Below, in pieces: positions 16,135 through 24,860 of a stretch of 64,000 bases of DNA. Where the stretch lies: NCBI RefSeq assembly GCF_014189455.1, contig NZ_CP050296.1, positions 620,001-684,000 of the forward strand, read 5' to 3'. This DNA is from Mesorhizobium huakuii. Lineage in GTDB: Bacteria > Pseudomonadota > Alphaproteobacteria > Rhizobiales > Rhizobiaceae. Under the pieces are notes generated by a model. That model saw only the letters and a list, made by a program, of their open reading frames with translations, was not told the origin of the DNA and ran no database searches. Numbering within the stretch: the first letter of the stretch is position 1; every line of letters starts with the position of its first letter. The translations under genes were made by a program, and so were the position numbers.

Positions 16135-16821
16135 TTACGCGCCTTGCTGCGGCACCGGCGGCAAATGCGGCGCATCCAGCCCCGCGAAAGGGTCGCGCCA
16201 GGCATCGATGGCTTCGAGCCGGCGATACCAGCGCGCGAGCGCGGGATAGTCCTCAAGCGGCAGGCCGGCGACTTCGTTGAAGGGCAGGAACGTCGCCATG
16301 CGGAAATCGGCATAGGAAACCCGATCTCCCACCAGCCATTGCCGGTTGCCAAGCGCTGCCTCCAGGATTGCCGCCGTTGTGTCGAAGAGCCTCAGCCCCT
16401 CCTCGACCAGTTGATGATCGATTGGGCCTAAGTGATAGCGCTGCTTGGTGCCACGCTCGAAATGCACCATGTCGCAGGCCCGCGCAAAATTCTCCTTGCC
16501 CCAGCTCAGCCAGCGGATCATGTCGGGCTCGTCATCACCGGTGCGCCAGAAATCCGATCCGACGTCGCGCGACAGCCGGCAGGCTATGGCGTCCGCTTCC
16601 CAAAGGCTGCCGCCCGGCCATGCGAGGATGGGAATGGAAAGGTTGGGATTGAGCGGCCGGAATCGCTCCGCTTGCCCCGGCGCAAAGGGTGACGCGAATT
16701 CGAAAGTCACCTGCGCCTCGAGATGGCGTGCCACCGCGACCGCCAGGCGCGGATTGGGATTGCGGCTGAAGTACAGTTTCATTTCGCTGCCAGCCGGCAT
16801 CGGCTCGACCCTGTCACGCAT
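16135..16821 (-). CDS. Glutathione S-transferase family protein
   Basis: A 228-residue GST. The thioredoxin-like N-terminal domain starts at KLYFSRNPNPRLAVAVA, with the glutathione-contact turn SIPILAWPGGSLWEADAIA; the helical C-terminal domain has WLVGDRVSYADFRMAT. The start at 16821 is supported by ggagagg eight bases upstream; an internal ATG at 16782 (at KLYFSRN) is the alternative and would give the more usual N-terminus. Soluble, probably detoxification; the substrate is unknown. Confidence 0.88.
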   Translation of the reverse strand: MRDRVEPMPAGSEMKLYFSRNPNPRLAVAVARHLEAQVTFEFASPFAPGQAERFRPLNPNLSIPILAWPGGSLWEADAIACRLSRDVGSDFWRTGDDEPDMIRWLSWGKENFARACDMVHFERGTKQRYHLGPIDHQLVEEGLRLFDTTAAILEAALGNRQWLVGDRVSYADFRMATFLPFNEVAGLPLEDYPALARWYRRLEAIDAWRDPFAGLDAPHLPPVPQQGA

Positions 16822-16957
16822 AAAATGCCTCTCCTTGTCCTGGCGAACATCGCCAGACCTAGGACGGAGGTGGCCGATGTAATCCGACAAAGTGTGGGTT
16901 GACCACCATCGATGGCGAGGCGACACTTCATCTCGCACCAAGGCAGGAGGAAATGCG

Positions 16958-17266
16958 ATGGACGAGCCCGAACGGTGGCGCCACATGTCGACGGCGCCCA
17001 AGGACGGCAGCCGGATCCTGGTCACGGTCCGTCCCTCCGAACAGGGACCGGCGGAAGTCGACCTCGCCTACTGGGCGCGCGGCGACCAGTTCGCCGGGGA
17101 AGGCTGGCGGGCGTCGGATTCCTCGCCCGGCCGCGTCGTCGAATATGCCGAACCGGAGCTGAAATGCTGGATGCCCCTGCCCTCGGCCAATCTCAGCCGC
17201 GGCGGCTCGCTGCCGGCGCCCTGGGAAGGCGACGACGCGCAGCAGCTCGACGGGTCGGGGATTTAG
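16958..17266 (+). CDS. Small DUF551-like hypothetical protein
   Basis: A 102-residue protein. A perfect aggagg (16945-16950) lies seven bases before the ATG at 16958. The core MSTAPKDGSRILVTV and the ending region ELKCWMPLPSA resemble short DUF551-type proteins found in phages and bacterial genomes. Function unknown. It is divergent from the GST gene. Confidence 0.7.
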   Translation: MDEPERWRHMSTAPKDGSRILVTVRPSEQGPAEVDLAYWARGDQFAGEGWRASDSSPGRVVEYAEPELKCWMPLPSANLSRGGSLPAPWEGDDAQQLDGSGI

Positions 17267-17278
17267 CAAAAAGGGCGC

Positions 17279-17640
17279 AGCTGCCGATCTCCCCCCTCGT
17301 GGGGGTTGAGGAGTGGTCCGCATAGCGGACAGAAAGCCAATTGCTTGGCTTTCTGAACGACGAACGTCCGGCAGGACAGAAGTCCAGCTTGGGTTCCTCG
17401 CCCCACGAAGTGGGGAGAGGTGGCTCGGCGAAGCCGAGACGGAGAGGGGAATGGCACTGACCTGTGCTGGAATGCTCCGGCATGAGCGCCTGCGCCCTAC
17501 GAAGGCCCCCTCTCCGACCGCTTCGCGGCCACCTCTCCCCGCTTCGCGGGGGCGAGGAACCCAGATCCTGATATGCCGGCGGGGCAGCGCCCCCCCTCAG
17601 TCCTGCCGGACATCTCCCCCACGAGGGGGAGATCGGCAGC
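17279..17640. repeat. Intergenic mosaic element, inverted repeat type
   Basis: A non-coding 375-bp gap is filled by a mosaic of palindromes. The outer ends (ctgccgatctcccccctcgt at 17281-17300 and its near reverse complement ending at 17640) face each other, as do the inner gtccggcagga/tcctgccggac units. Smaller hairpins include CAGAAAGCCAA (17330-17340) with TTGGCTTTCTG (17345-17355), and ggctcggcgaagccgag. The same building blocks recur in other gaps of this window. Confidence 0.75.
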
Positions 17641-17641
17641 G

Positions 17642-18487
17642 TCATCGCCGGCTCCTCAGAACAAAAAACGACGCCGTCGCCGGGTTCGGGCCGTCGCGTC
17701 CATCAGCCGAATCCATGCCGGCGATCGTCTTCAGGTCCTGCGCGTCCAGCTCGAAATCGAAGACATCGAAATTGGCTGATATGCGATCCTGGCGGACCGA
17801 TTTCGGGATGACGATCAGCCCTTGCTGCAGGTGCCAGCGGATGATCGCCTGCGCCGCCGACTTGCCGTGCTTACCGGCAATGCCCGCGATGGTCGGGTCG
17901 CTCAGCAGCCGGCCGCTGCCCAGCGGGCTCCAGCTTTCGGTGTGGATGTTGTGGCGGGCGTGAAATTCCCTGAGCGCGCGCTGCTGGAAACGCGGATGCA
18001 GTTCGATTTGGTTGGCCACCGGAACCACGCCGGTCTCGCCGATGATGCGCTCCAGGTGATCCCTGTTGAAATTCGACACGCCGATCGACTTGATGCGGCC
18101 GGCCTGCTTGAGCTCGATGAGGGTCTTCCAGGCCTCGACATATCTGTCCCGGCTGGGCACCGGCCAGTGGATCAGGAACAGGTCGATCTGCTCGACGCCG
18201 AGTTTTTCCATCGTGTCGTCGAAAGCGCGCAAGGCGGCATCGCGCTGGTGGGCGCCGTTGCGCAGTTTCGAGGTGATGAACAGCTCGTTTCTCGGCACAT
18301 CGGCGGAGCGGATCGCCTCGCCGACGCCCTCCTCGTTCTGGTAGCCTTCGGCGGTGTCGATCAGCCGGTAGCCGGCCTTAATCGCCCAGCCCACGACTTG
18401 GGCGGTGATGCCGTGATCGACCTGCCACACGCCAAGGCCAAGCTGGGGGATGGTGGCGCCGTCGTTCAGCGTGATCTGTGCGGGCAT
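17642..18487 (-). CDS. Aldo/keto reductase
   Basis: A 281-residue NADPH-dependent oxidoreductase of the 2,5-diketo-D-gluconate reductase type. The catalytic tetrad is seen as Asp44 and Tyr49 (LIDTAEGYQNE), Lys74 (ITSKLRN) and His107 (FLIHWPV). The cofactor motif IPKSVRQDRISANFDVF is near the C-terminus. The length is normal for the family. It is a single gene ending at a mosaic element; the natural substrate cannot be named. Confidence 0.92.
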   Translation of the reverse strand: MPAQITLNDGATIPQLGLGVWQVDHGITAQVVGWAIKAGYRLIDTAEGYQNEEGVGEAIRSADVPRNELFITSKLRNGAHQRDAALRAFDDTMEKLGVEQIDLFLIHWPVPSRDRYVEAWKTLIELKQAGRIKSIGVSNFNRDHLERIIGETGVVPVANQIELHPRFQQRALREFHARHNIHTESWSPLGSGRLLSDPTIAGIAGKHGKSAAQAIIRWHLQQGLIVIPKSVRQDRISANFDVFDFELDAQDLKTIAGMDSADGRDGPNPATASFFVLRSRR

Positions 18488-18630
18488 GGTCGGGTCCTTT
18501 GCGAAGAGATGTCCGGGCGGTCGCCCAACGCAGCCTATCTAGGCACGCGCTGGGGCGACGACCAGTCGCCGGTGGACAAATTCGCGAGGCTCGACTTCAC
18601 AGCCCCGATGTCTGCGTCAGGGGAACCGGC

Positions 18631-19287
18631 TCATTTCGGCCGGCGCACCGCCCGCACCACCCCGGTGGATGTGCTGCCGCAGTAGAGGCGGTCACCGCCG
18701 TCGGATTCCAGTCCCGAGACGGTCATGCCGGCCGGCATGTCGAGCCGTTCCAGGAGCTTGCCGGTCTTGGGGTCGACACGACGCAGATCGCTCTCGTCGC
18801 CTTCCCAGGTGCCGTGCCACAGCTCGCCGTCCACCCAGGTCACGCCGGTGACGAAACGGCTGGATTCGATGCTGCGCAGGATTTTCCCGGTCTCGGGATC
18901 GATCTGGTGGATCTTGCGCTCGCGGTACTGCCCCACCCAGAGCGTGCCTTCGGCCCAGGTCAGCCCGGAGTCGCGGCCGCCGCCGGGCGCCGGGATGGTG
19001 GAGAGCACCGCACCAGTATCGGGGTCGATCTTCTGGATGCGGTCATCGGCGAGCTGGTAGAAATACCGGCCGTCATAGGCGGTGCCGGCATGGGCGGCGA
19101 CATCGATCGAGCGCAGTGGCTGTCCGCTTTGCGGATCGAAGGCATTCAGCCTGTCGCCCGAGGCGAACCAGACATTCTCGCCGTCAAAGCTCACCCCATG
19201 TATCCGCTCCACACCGGGAAAGGGTCCGTATTCGCGCAGGATTTCGGCCGGTGAATGTTTCATGTCTTGATCCTCGATTGTGGTCAT
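18631..19287 (-). CDS. Beta-propeller protein (glutamine cyclotransferase/streptogramin-lyase-like)
   Basis: A 218-residue protein made of repeated blades: DRLNAFDPQSGQPLRSI, DRIQKIDPDTGAVLSTI, RKIHQIDPETGKILRSI and SDLRRVDPKTGKLLERL, each about 45 residues apart. This is a PQQ-like or NHL-like propeller. There is no signal peptide, so it should be cytoplasmic. The start at 19287 has aggaaggg upstream. It follows the putative regulator by 9 bp and is probably co-transcribed with it. It may bind a ligand for that regulator (inference). Confidence 0.82.
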   Translation of the reverse strand: MTTIEDQDMKHSPAEILREYGPFPGVERIHGVSFDGENVWFASGDRLNAFDPQSGQPLRSIDVAAHAGTAYDGRYFYQLADDRIQKIDPDTGAVLSTIPAPGGGRDSGLTWAEGTLWVGQYRERKIHQIDPETGKILRSIESSRFVTGVTWVDGELWHGTWEGDESDLRRVDPKTGKLLERLDMPAGMTVSGLESDGGDRLYCGSTSTGVVRAVRRPK

Positions 19288-19296
19288 CCACCCTTC

Positions 19297-20517
19297 CTAA
19301 CTGCTTGGCAGCGGCGCCGGGAGTAACAAGGTGGTCGTGAATCCGGCCACTGGCGGCGTCATCCAGCGGCGCGCCCGGCCGTGGCCGAAAGACTGCACCT
19401 TGCCGGCCTCGGCGAGCGGCTCGAGCGCCCGCTGCACGCTGCGCTGGCCGGTTCCGAGCGCCAGCGCCAGCGCCGAGCTCGACCAGGCTTCGCCGTCGGC
19501 GAGCAAGGCCAGCACCGCCGCGTGGCGTTCCTCGATCGGCCGCGCCAGCACCATCACCGCGCGCGCCTGGCGCGGCGCCAGCGTGAAGCCGCGCTTGGTG
19601 GCGCTGATGTCGGCCAGCGCGGCAAGCTCGACGCGCAGCCGGCCGATCTCGACGCGCAGCCGGGCGCGGTGCGATTCATCGGCATGCTTGCCGCCAAAGG
19701 CCCGCGCCACGAGCTCCTCGCGCGAGACATCCCCGGGCCAGGCTTCAGCGAGCGCACGCGCCAGCGAAAACAGCACCGGCCGGCTCGCCAGCGAGACCGT
19801 CCTGTCCCCGGCGCGCACGGCATAGCGAAAAGCATCGACGACCAGTGCCGTCGATGCCTGCAGCGCCTCGACCTCTTCGAGCAGCAGCGGTCGCTCCGTA
19901 CCGTGGGTGATCAGCCGCGCCGCCGGCGTTTCCAGCGCCAGCGATGCGGTGGCGACCTCCGCCATCAGGCCGGGAATGCCGGCCTGGCGGGCGGCGTTGC
20001 GTGCCCATTCCAGCGCCGCGCGCGCCGGCCGGGTCCGCAGACGCCGCATGGCGATGCCGGCGACGGCGAGTTCATGTGCGGCCCGCGCGGCCGGCGGCAG
20101 CGGCGTCGGGTCGAGCCCGGCCAGCACATGCTCGGCCTCGTCGAGCCGGCCGATCAGCAGCAGGCGCCGCACCTTGAGGTGGCCGGCATGCGCCGCGTTC
20201 AGCCGGTCGCCATGCTTTTCCAGCGTGGTGCGTGCCGCGTCGAGCGCCTTGGCCGGCCAGCCCAGATCACGCGAGACCAGCGCGATCTCGGCCTCGGCGA
20301 CGACGCATCTGGCGCGCGCGACGGCCTCTTTCGGGCTGAACGCGCGGGCCGCCCGGCGCAAGAGCAGCTTGGCGCGATCGAAATCGCCGAGCTGCGCCAT
20401 GGCGATGCCGCGCAGCGCCAGCGCCGGCGCATCTTCGCGGAGCGCGACGCGGTCGAGCGCGCCGAGCGGATCGCCCGCCGCCAGCGCCAGCGCTGCCGCC
20501 GTGATCAGCGAGTCCAT
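19297..20517 (-). CDS. TPR-like transcriptional regulator with winged-helix domains
   Basis: A 406-residue soluble protein. The first 220 residues are Ala-rich helical pairs resembling TPR repeats (RGIAMAQLGDFDRAKLLLRR). A winged-helix-like stretch follows at about 270-320 (EELVARAFGGKHADESHRAR, ending near ISATKRGFTLAP), similar to OmpR/SARP domains. A second wHTH (SSALALALGTGQRSVQRALE) is near the C-terminus. It starts two bases before a 23-bp sequence that is repeated upstream of the DUF899 gene, a possible binding site. It is co-directional with the propeller gene. Confidence 0.78.
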   Translation of the reverse strand: MDSLITAAALALAAGDPLGALDRVALREDAPALALRGIAMAQLGDFDRAKLLLRRAARAFSPKEAVARARCVVAEAEIALVSRDLGWPAKALDAARTTLEKHGDRLNAAHAGHLKVRRLLLIGRLDEAEHVLAGLDPTPLPPAARAAHELAVAGIAMRRLRTRPARAALEWARNAARQAGIPGLMAEVATASLALETPAARLITHGTERPLLLEEVEALQASTALVVDAFRYAVRAGDRTVSLASRPVLFSLARALAEAWPGDVSREELVARAFGGKHADESHRARLRVEIGRLRVELAALADISATKRGFTLAPRQARAVMVLARPIEERHAAVLALLADGEAWSSSALALALGTGQRSVQRALEPLAEAGKVQSFGHGRARRWMTPPVAGFTTTLLLPAPLPSS

Positions 20518-20519
20518 TC

Positions 20520-20542
20520 AAATCCCGTCACACTTGTAACTC
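20520..20542 (+). promoter_or_regulatory. 23-bp repeated control element, copy 1
   Basis: AAATCCCGTC, six variable bases, then GTAACTC. The element lies two bases upstream of the TPR-like regulator gene (which reads the other way) and matches copy 2 at 20792-20814 at 20 of 23 positions. Both are followed by a similar CACCCC-rich run ending in GCACCGC or ACACCGC. Confidence 0.55.
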
Positions 20543-20791
20543 CCACCCCCGCACCGCCCTAACTTAAATCACCACTGCCGGCCAGCAAGTCGCATCGAGC
20601 CAGGGGAGACCTAGCCATGTGGCTGAGGGCACCACCGGCGCGGTTGACGCCAATTCCGGCGCTAGCTAGCCTGAGCATCTCAGGTATTCATATTAAGCAT
20701 CTCATTAGAGGTAGTTGAAAATGCCTGCAACCGACAATCTCGAACACGCCGCACGGCCCCACCACCCCTGCTGCGCCGGGCCGGAGGATGT
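20543..20791. other. Non-coding stretch between the repeated control elements
   Basis: The 373-bp gap between the TPR-like regulator and the DUF899 gene is partly a duplication: sequence after copy 1 (agccaggggagacctagccatg onward to gggcaccaccgg) loosely resembles that after copy 2. I see no gene in it. Confidence 0.4.
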
Positions 20792-20814
20792 AAATCCCGT
20801 CGCAGATGTAACTC
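20792..20814 (+). promoter_or_regulatory. 23-bp repeated control element, copy 2, upstream of DUF899 gene
   Basis: Same element as at 20520-20542, in the same orientation, 76 bp upstream of the DUF899 start. It could be an operator or an ECF-sigma-type promoter (TGTAAC as a -35 box). The sequence alone does not decide. Confidence 0.5.
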
Positions 20815-20890
20815 ACCCCACACCGCTTCATCGCTCTAGCCTGGATCCCCAGGTAGCCCGCGATGGCACCACTGGCAAAGGAGAAGACCA

Positions 20891-21640
20891 ATGACCAAGC
20901 ACATGACGATGCAGACCCCGCCGATCGTTTCCAGGCAGGATTGGGACGCCGCGCGCGAAAAGATGCTGGTGAAGGAAAAGGCGACGCTGCGCGCCAAGGA
21001 CGCGCTTGCCGCCGAACGCCGGCGCATGCCGTGGATGGAAGTGGACAAGGCCTATGTGTTCGAAGGCCCCAACGGCAAGGCAAGCCTGCTCGACCTGTTC
21101 GAAGGCCGCCGCCAGCTGATCGTCTACCGCGCCTTCTTCGAACCGGGCGTCTATGGCTGGCCCGATCATGCCTGCCGCGGCTGCTCGCTCGGCGCCGACC
21201 AGGTCGGCCACCTCGCCCATCTCAATGCCCGCAACACCACGCTTGCCTACGCTTCGCGCGCACCGCAGGACGACATTGCGCGGCTGAAGACGCGGATGGG
21301 CTGGGAGATGCCCTGGTACACAATCACCGACAGCTTCGACAAGGATTTCGGCGTCGACGAGTGGCACGGCCACAACGTCTTCATCCAAGACGGCGACCGC
21401 GTCTTCCGCACCTATTTCATCAACAGCCGCGGCGACGAGGCGATGGGCACGGTCTGGAGCTATCTCGACGCCACCCCGCTCGGCCGCCAGGAGGTCTGGG
21501 AGGATTCGCCCGAGGGCTATCCCCAGACCCCGCTCTACAGCTGGTGGAACTGGCACGACAATTACGAAGCCGGAGCCGACAAGAAATGGGCCGAAGTGGC
21601 GGCCGCGGGCGAAGCCGCGTTCAGGGATAAGGGCGAGTAG
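20891..21640 (+). CDS. DUF899 family (thioredoxin-like) protein
   Basis: A 249-residue protein of the DUF899 family, a thioredoxin-fold group of unknown activity. Visible family features are VSRQDWDAAREKMLVKEK at the start, then GWPDHACRGCSLGADQVGHL with two cysteines spaced CxxC, and FNxS-like FRTYFINSRGDEAMGTVWSY. The ATG at 20891 has aaggag upstream. It probably acts in the cytoplasm. It shares a repeated upstream element with the regulator at 20517, so that protein may control it. Confidence 0.88.
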   Translation: MTKHMTMQTPPIVSRQDWDAAREKMLVKEKATLRAKDALAAERRRMPWMEVDKAYVFEGPNGKASLLDLFEGRRQLIVYRAFFEPGVYGWPDHACRGCSLGADQVGHLAHLNARNTTLAYASRAPQDDIARLKTRMGWEMPWYTITDSFDKDFGVDEWHGHNVFIQDGDRVFRTYFINSRGDEAMGTVWSYLDATPLGRQEVWEDSPEGYPQTPLYSWWNWHDNYEAGADKKWAEVAAAGEAAFRDKGE

Positions 21641-21654
21641 CTGGGACTGACGAG

Positions 21655-21900
21655 AGCAAGCCCCCTTGTGCCGCGTTGGTCGACCCCCACTCCGTCTCGG
21701 CTTCGCCGAGCCACCTGCCGGGGCGAGCCACGGGTCTCGCCCGTCCTTCGGACCCCCGATCGACGGGGTAGAGGAAAGGCGCCTGGCTTTTTGCCGTCAA
21801 CGCTCGTCCAGCAACGCTCCCTTCCTTTCCTCCGGAGGGGGGAAAGGTGGCGCTGCGAAGCAGCGACGGATTGGGGGAACCACCTGCCAATCAAGCATGG
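21655..21900. repeat. Intergenic mosaic element
   Basis: The 354-bp gap between the DUF899 gene and the small membrane protein gene contains mosaic hairpins of the same style as elsewhere: cggcttcgccgag (about 21699), cctttcctccggagggggg and ggcgctgcgaagcagcg. No gene is seen here. Confidence 0.65.
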
Positions 21901-21994
21901 CCCTGATCAGTCACGCCAATCACCCATAGCCTAGACGAAAGTGGGGCGAGGAACGCAGATTCTGACGGGCCGCAACCATTAAGGGATTAAGATT

Positions 21995-22267
21995 ATGAGC
22001 GATATCCATTCTGGCACCGGCAGCGCAACCCCTGAAAACACAGCCGCCCTCGGCACAGTCGACTGGCTCTGCCTCGCCGCCGCCCCGACTTTCGCGGTGA
22101 TGGCACTGCTCTCCTGCCTTCAGGGCAGTGACGCGGCTATGCTGTGCATGGGCGCCTCGCCGCTGACCGGCCCGTCTTTGACCGGGATGCCGGCCATGTA
22201 TCTCTTGATGAGCGCCTTCCACCTGGCACCCTGGCTGCGGGTGATTTCCGGACGCCAGATCCGATAG
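21995..22267 (+). CDS. Small membrane protein, unknown function
   Basis: A 90-residue protein with two hydrophobic segments (about 24-46 and 63-85, for example LCLAAAPTFAVMALLSCL). The start is preceded by an aagggatta stretch. It does not match any family I recognise. It lies 43 bp upstream of the alcohol dehydrogenase gene and may be co-transcribed with it. Confidence 0.65.
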   Translation: MSDIHSGTGSATPENTAALGTVDWLCLAAAPTFAVMALLSCLQGSDAAMLCMGASPLTGPSLTGMPAMYLLMSAFHLAPWLRVISGRQIR

Positions 22268-22310
22268 GCCCAGCCCCCGTATCGAAACACCCCACACATC
22301 GGAGAAGACA

Positions 22311-23315
22311 ATGAAGCTCGTCAGGCTGAGAGCGCCGGGTGGCTTGGACAGGCTCGATCTGGTCGAGGAAGATCCGCCCCAGCCGGGGCCTGACGACGTG
22401 ATGGTCAGGATCCGCGCCTGCTCGCTGAACATGCGCGACGATTTCGCGGTGCAGGGCAAGACGCCGCTGGCCGATGGCCGCGTGCCGCTGTCCGACGGCG
22501 CGGGTGAAGTGATCGCCGTCGGCAGCGGGGTCGATGCGCTCAAGCCCGGCGACAGCGTCGTCAGCACCTTCTATCCATGGTGGCTGGACGGCGACATGAC
22601 ACCCGCCACAAGGCGCGACATTCCAGGCGACAGTTTTGACGGCTTCGCCAGCGAGTATGTCTGCATGCCCGCGCAGGCCTTCACCAAAGCTCCAGCGGGC
22701 TATACGCACGCGCAAGCCGCAGCGCTGACCTGCACCGGCGTCACAGCCTGGCGAGGCCTGGTCGTCTGCGGCAAGGTGAAGCCCGGCGACACGGTCCTGG
22801 TCCTCGGCACCGGCAGTGTGTCGCTGTTTGCGCTGCAATTCGCCAAGGCCGCCGGCGCCCGGGTCATCGCCACCTCATCCGACGAGGAGAAGCTGGAGCG
22901 GCTAAGCCGCCTCGGCGCCGATGCCGTCATCAACTACAAGGCGGTGCCGGATTGGGGCCGCAAGGCCAGGGAGTTGACCTGCGGACGCGGCGTCGATCAC
23001 GTGATCGAGGTCGGCGGCCCCGCGACGCTGGCACAGTCGATAGCCGCCTGCCGGACAGGCGGTCACATCGCCCTGATCGGCGTGCTTACCGGCTTCGCCG
23101 CCGACGTCTCGATCCCGGCCGTGTTTTCGAACCAGATCCGCATCAGCGGTATTTCCATCGGCAGCCGGGCGGACCAGCAGGACATGATCCGCGCGATCGA
23201 GGTCAACGGCATAAAGCCCGTCATCGACCGCCGTTTCCCGCTGCGCGACATCGCCGCCGCCTTCACGCACTACGGAGCCCAGAAGCATTTTGGGAAAGTC
23301 TGCCTCGAGCTTTAG
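22311..23315 (+). CDS. Zinc-type alcohol dehydrogenase / quinone oxidoreductase (MDR family)
   Basis: A 334-residue medium-chain dehydrogenase. The N-terminal GroES-like domain is followed by the NAD(P)-binding motif LVLGTGSVSLFALQFAKAAG (about 165-184). Catalytic zinc ligands are absent or unclear, so it is more like the zinc-free quinone oxidoreductases. An ADP-binding GxGxxS pattern is present. ggagaag precedes the ATG. It resembles the protein encoded at 39550-40560. Confidence 0.9.
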   Translation: MKLVRLRAPGGLDRLDLVEEDPPQPGPDDVMVRIRACSLNMRDDFAVQGKTPLADGRVPLSDGAGEVIAVGSGVDALKPGDSVVSTFYPWWLDGDMTPATRRDIPGDSFDGFASEYVCMPAQAFTKAPAGYTHAQAAALTCTGVTAWRGLVVCGKVKPGDTVLVLGTGSVSLFALQFAKAAGARVIATSSDEEKLERLSRLGADAVINYKAVPDWGRKARELTCGRGVDHVIEVGGPATLAQSIAACRTGGHIALIGVLTGFAADVSIPAVFSNQIRISGISIGSRADQQDMIRAIEVNGIKPVIDRRFPLRDIAAAFTHYGAQKHFGKVCLEL

Positions 23316-23437
23316 GAAGTCCATCAGCAACAGCTAATTGACAGCCTGCGGGAAACGGCGCTCATTGGCCCCGTAAAGGTGGATCGCAGCATAGGCGGGC
23401 GATTTCGGCCGCCGGCGTCACCTTTGGGGAGGATGCC

Positions 23438-23710
23438 ATGCCAACAGTCATCGGTCATCACAACATCACGAAAGACAGCAAGCACTGGTTGAGCTCACCC
23501 AAGCGCAAGGAGCTTTTCGGCTCGCTGGGGATCACCAACATCCGCACCTTCGTCGATCCGCAGAATCCGAAACGGGTGGCCGTAATGATGGACGTTCCGG
23601 ACATGGATAAGATGGCCGCGCTGATGCAGAGCAAGGCGGCCGCCGACGCCATGGCGCATGATGGCGTGGTGCCGGAATCGCTGGTGATCCTGGTCGAGGC
23701 GAAAGCGTAG
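23438..23710 (+). CDS. Small hypothetical protein (dimeric alpha-beta barrel-like)
   Basis: A 90-residue protein with an excellent ribosome site (ggggagg six bases before the ATG). Alternating strand/helix content (FVDPQNPKRVAVMMDVPDMD, then a helix MAALMQSKAAADAMAHDG, then LVILVEAKA) suggests a small ferredoxin-like or ABM-type fold. The function is not recognised. Confidence 0.75.
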   Translation: MPTVIGHHNITKDSKHWLSSPKRKELFGSLGITNIRTFVDPQNPKRVAVMMDVPDMDKMAALMQSKAAADAMAHDGVVPESLVILVEAKA

Positions 23711-23729
23711 CCGCGCCAGATCAGGCACT

Positions 23730-24727
23730 TCAGGTCGCGATATCGTTCACCGGCAGCAAGGGCTTGGGCAGGTCAGCTTCGCCAAGTCCGGCGCGCAGTT
23801 CGATCTCGATGTCACGGCAGATCTGCGAGATCGGAACGTCGTTGGCGTTGCCCTCGAACGGGTTGGCGCTGCTCTCGCCGACCTGGTCGAGCGACATGTA
23901 GGCCCAGCCCAGCAGCGTGCTGAACGGGATCGTCAGCCAGATCCCGACCGTGCCGAGCACGCCGCCAAGCTTGCCCATCTCCGCGAACACCGGAACGACG
24001 CCGAACGGCAACAGCGTGCAGAAGACCATCACGAACATCGAACTGACGATGGCGTATTGGCGCGGATAGGGATTGTTCTTGATGCGGTCGCAGCGCGCCT
24101 GCTGATCATGGAAATCGCGGATCAGCTTGGTCAGTTCGACGTAAATCTGCGGGGGAAGCTTGGTGTCCTTGAACAGCGTGTTGACCTGGACCGATTGCAT
24201 TTCGAGCAAAGCCAACGCCGGCTGCGGCGATTTCAGCACCTTGTCGGTCTGTTCCGCCAGCAGCGGCCGCAATTCGTCGGCGATCGAGCCCTTGTCCTCC
24301 CGGATATGGTAGCGCCGCCGGTACTCGATGTTGGCGGCCTTGCCCATGGATTCCCAAGGCATCGGCCGCCGCAGCGAAAGCGCAGTGCCGTCATCCAGGC
24401 GATGTGGCGGTAGATGAGTTGCCTGGCCGTCGACACGTCGAGGAAGTCACGGCAGAAATTGGACCACACCCGGCTGCTGGCGGTGATTTGCGTGAACGCC
24501 TGCAGCGCCTCGCCGCTGCGGGTGAACACCTGCGAATTCTTGAAGCCGGTGACCAGCGACACGGTGGTGCCGAGCACCAGCACGACCGACCATGGCACCG
24601 AGAACCCTGCAATGCCGGGAAGACGGTAAGCCGCGACGGCCAGTCCGCTCACCACGACCATGTAAATAACGCTGCGCCGCGACCACAGCGCAAAATCAGT
24701 CACCTTGTAGGAACGGCCCACATACAT
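23730..24727 (-). pseudogene. Bestrophin-like anion channel, frameshifted
   Basis: The two halves of one bestrophin-family membrane protein are in different frames. The first half (from ATG 24727) begins MYVGRSYKVTDFALWSRRSV, has hydrophobic segments and FKNSQVFTRSGEALQAF, and should read on past ALRFR. The second half, in the neighbouring frame, resumes as LRRPMPWESMGKAANIEYRR and runs to 23730 with LLGWAYMSLDQVGESSANPFEG, the classic bestrophin C-terminal motif. One base seems missing at 24373/24374. If the error is in the sequence, the gene encodes a normal channel of about 332 residues in the inner membrane. Confidence 0.8.
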
Positions 24728-24860
24728 CGCATCCCCTCGAAAACATGGATAACAGGCAAATCAAGCTATCTTGCTGTGACGCCTAGCATACCGTGTGCGC
24801 GCGATGAATGGCCGTTCTGGCTCGGGGGCGCGGGATCTCTCCCGCGCCCATGTCACTGCC

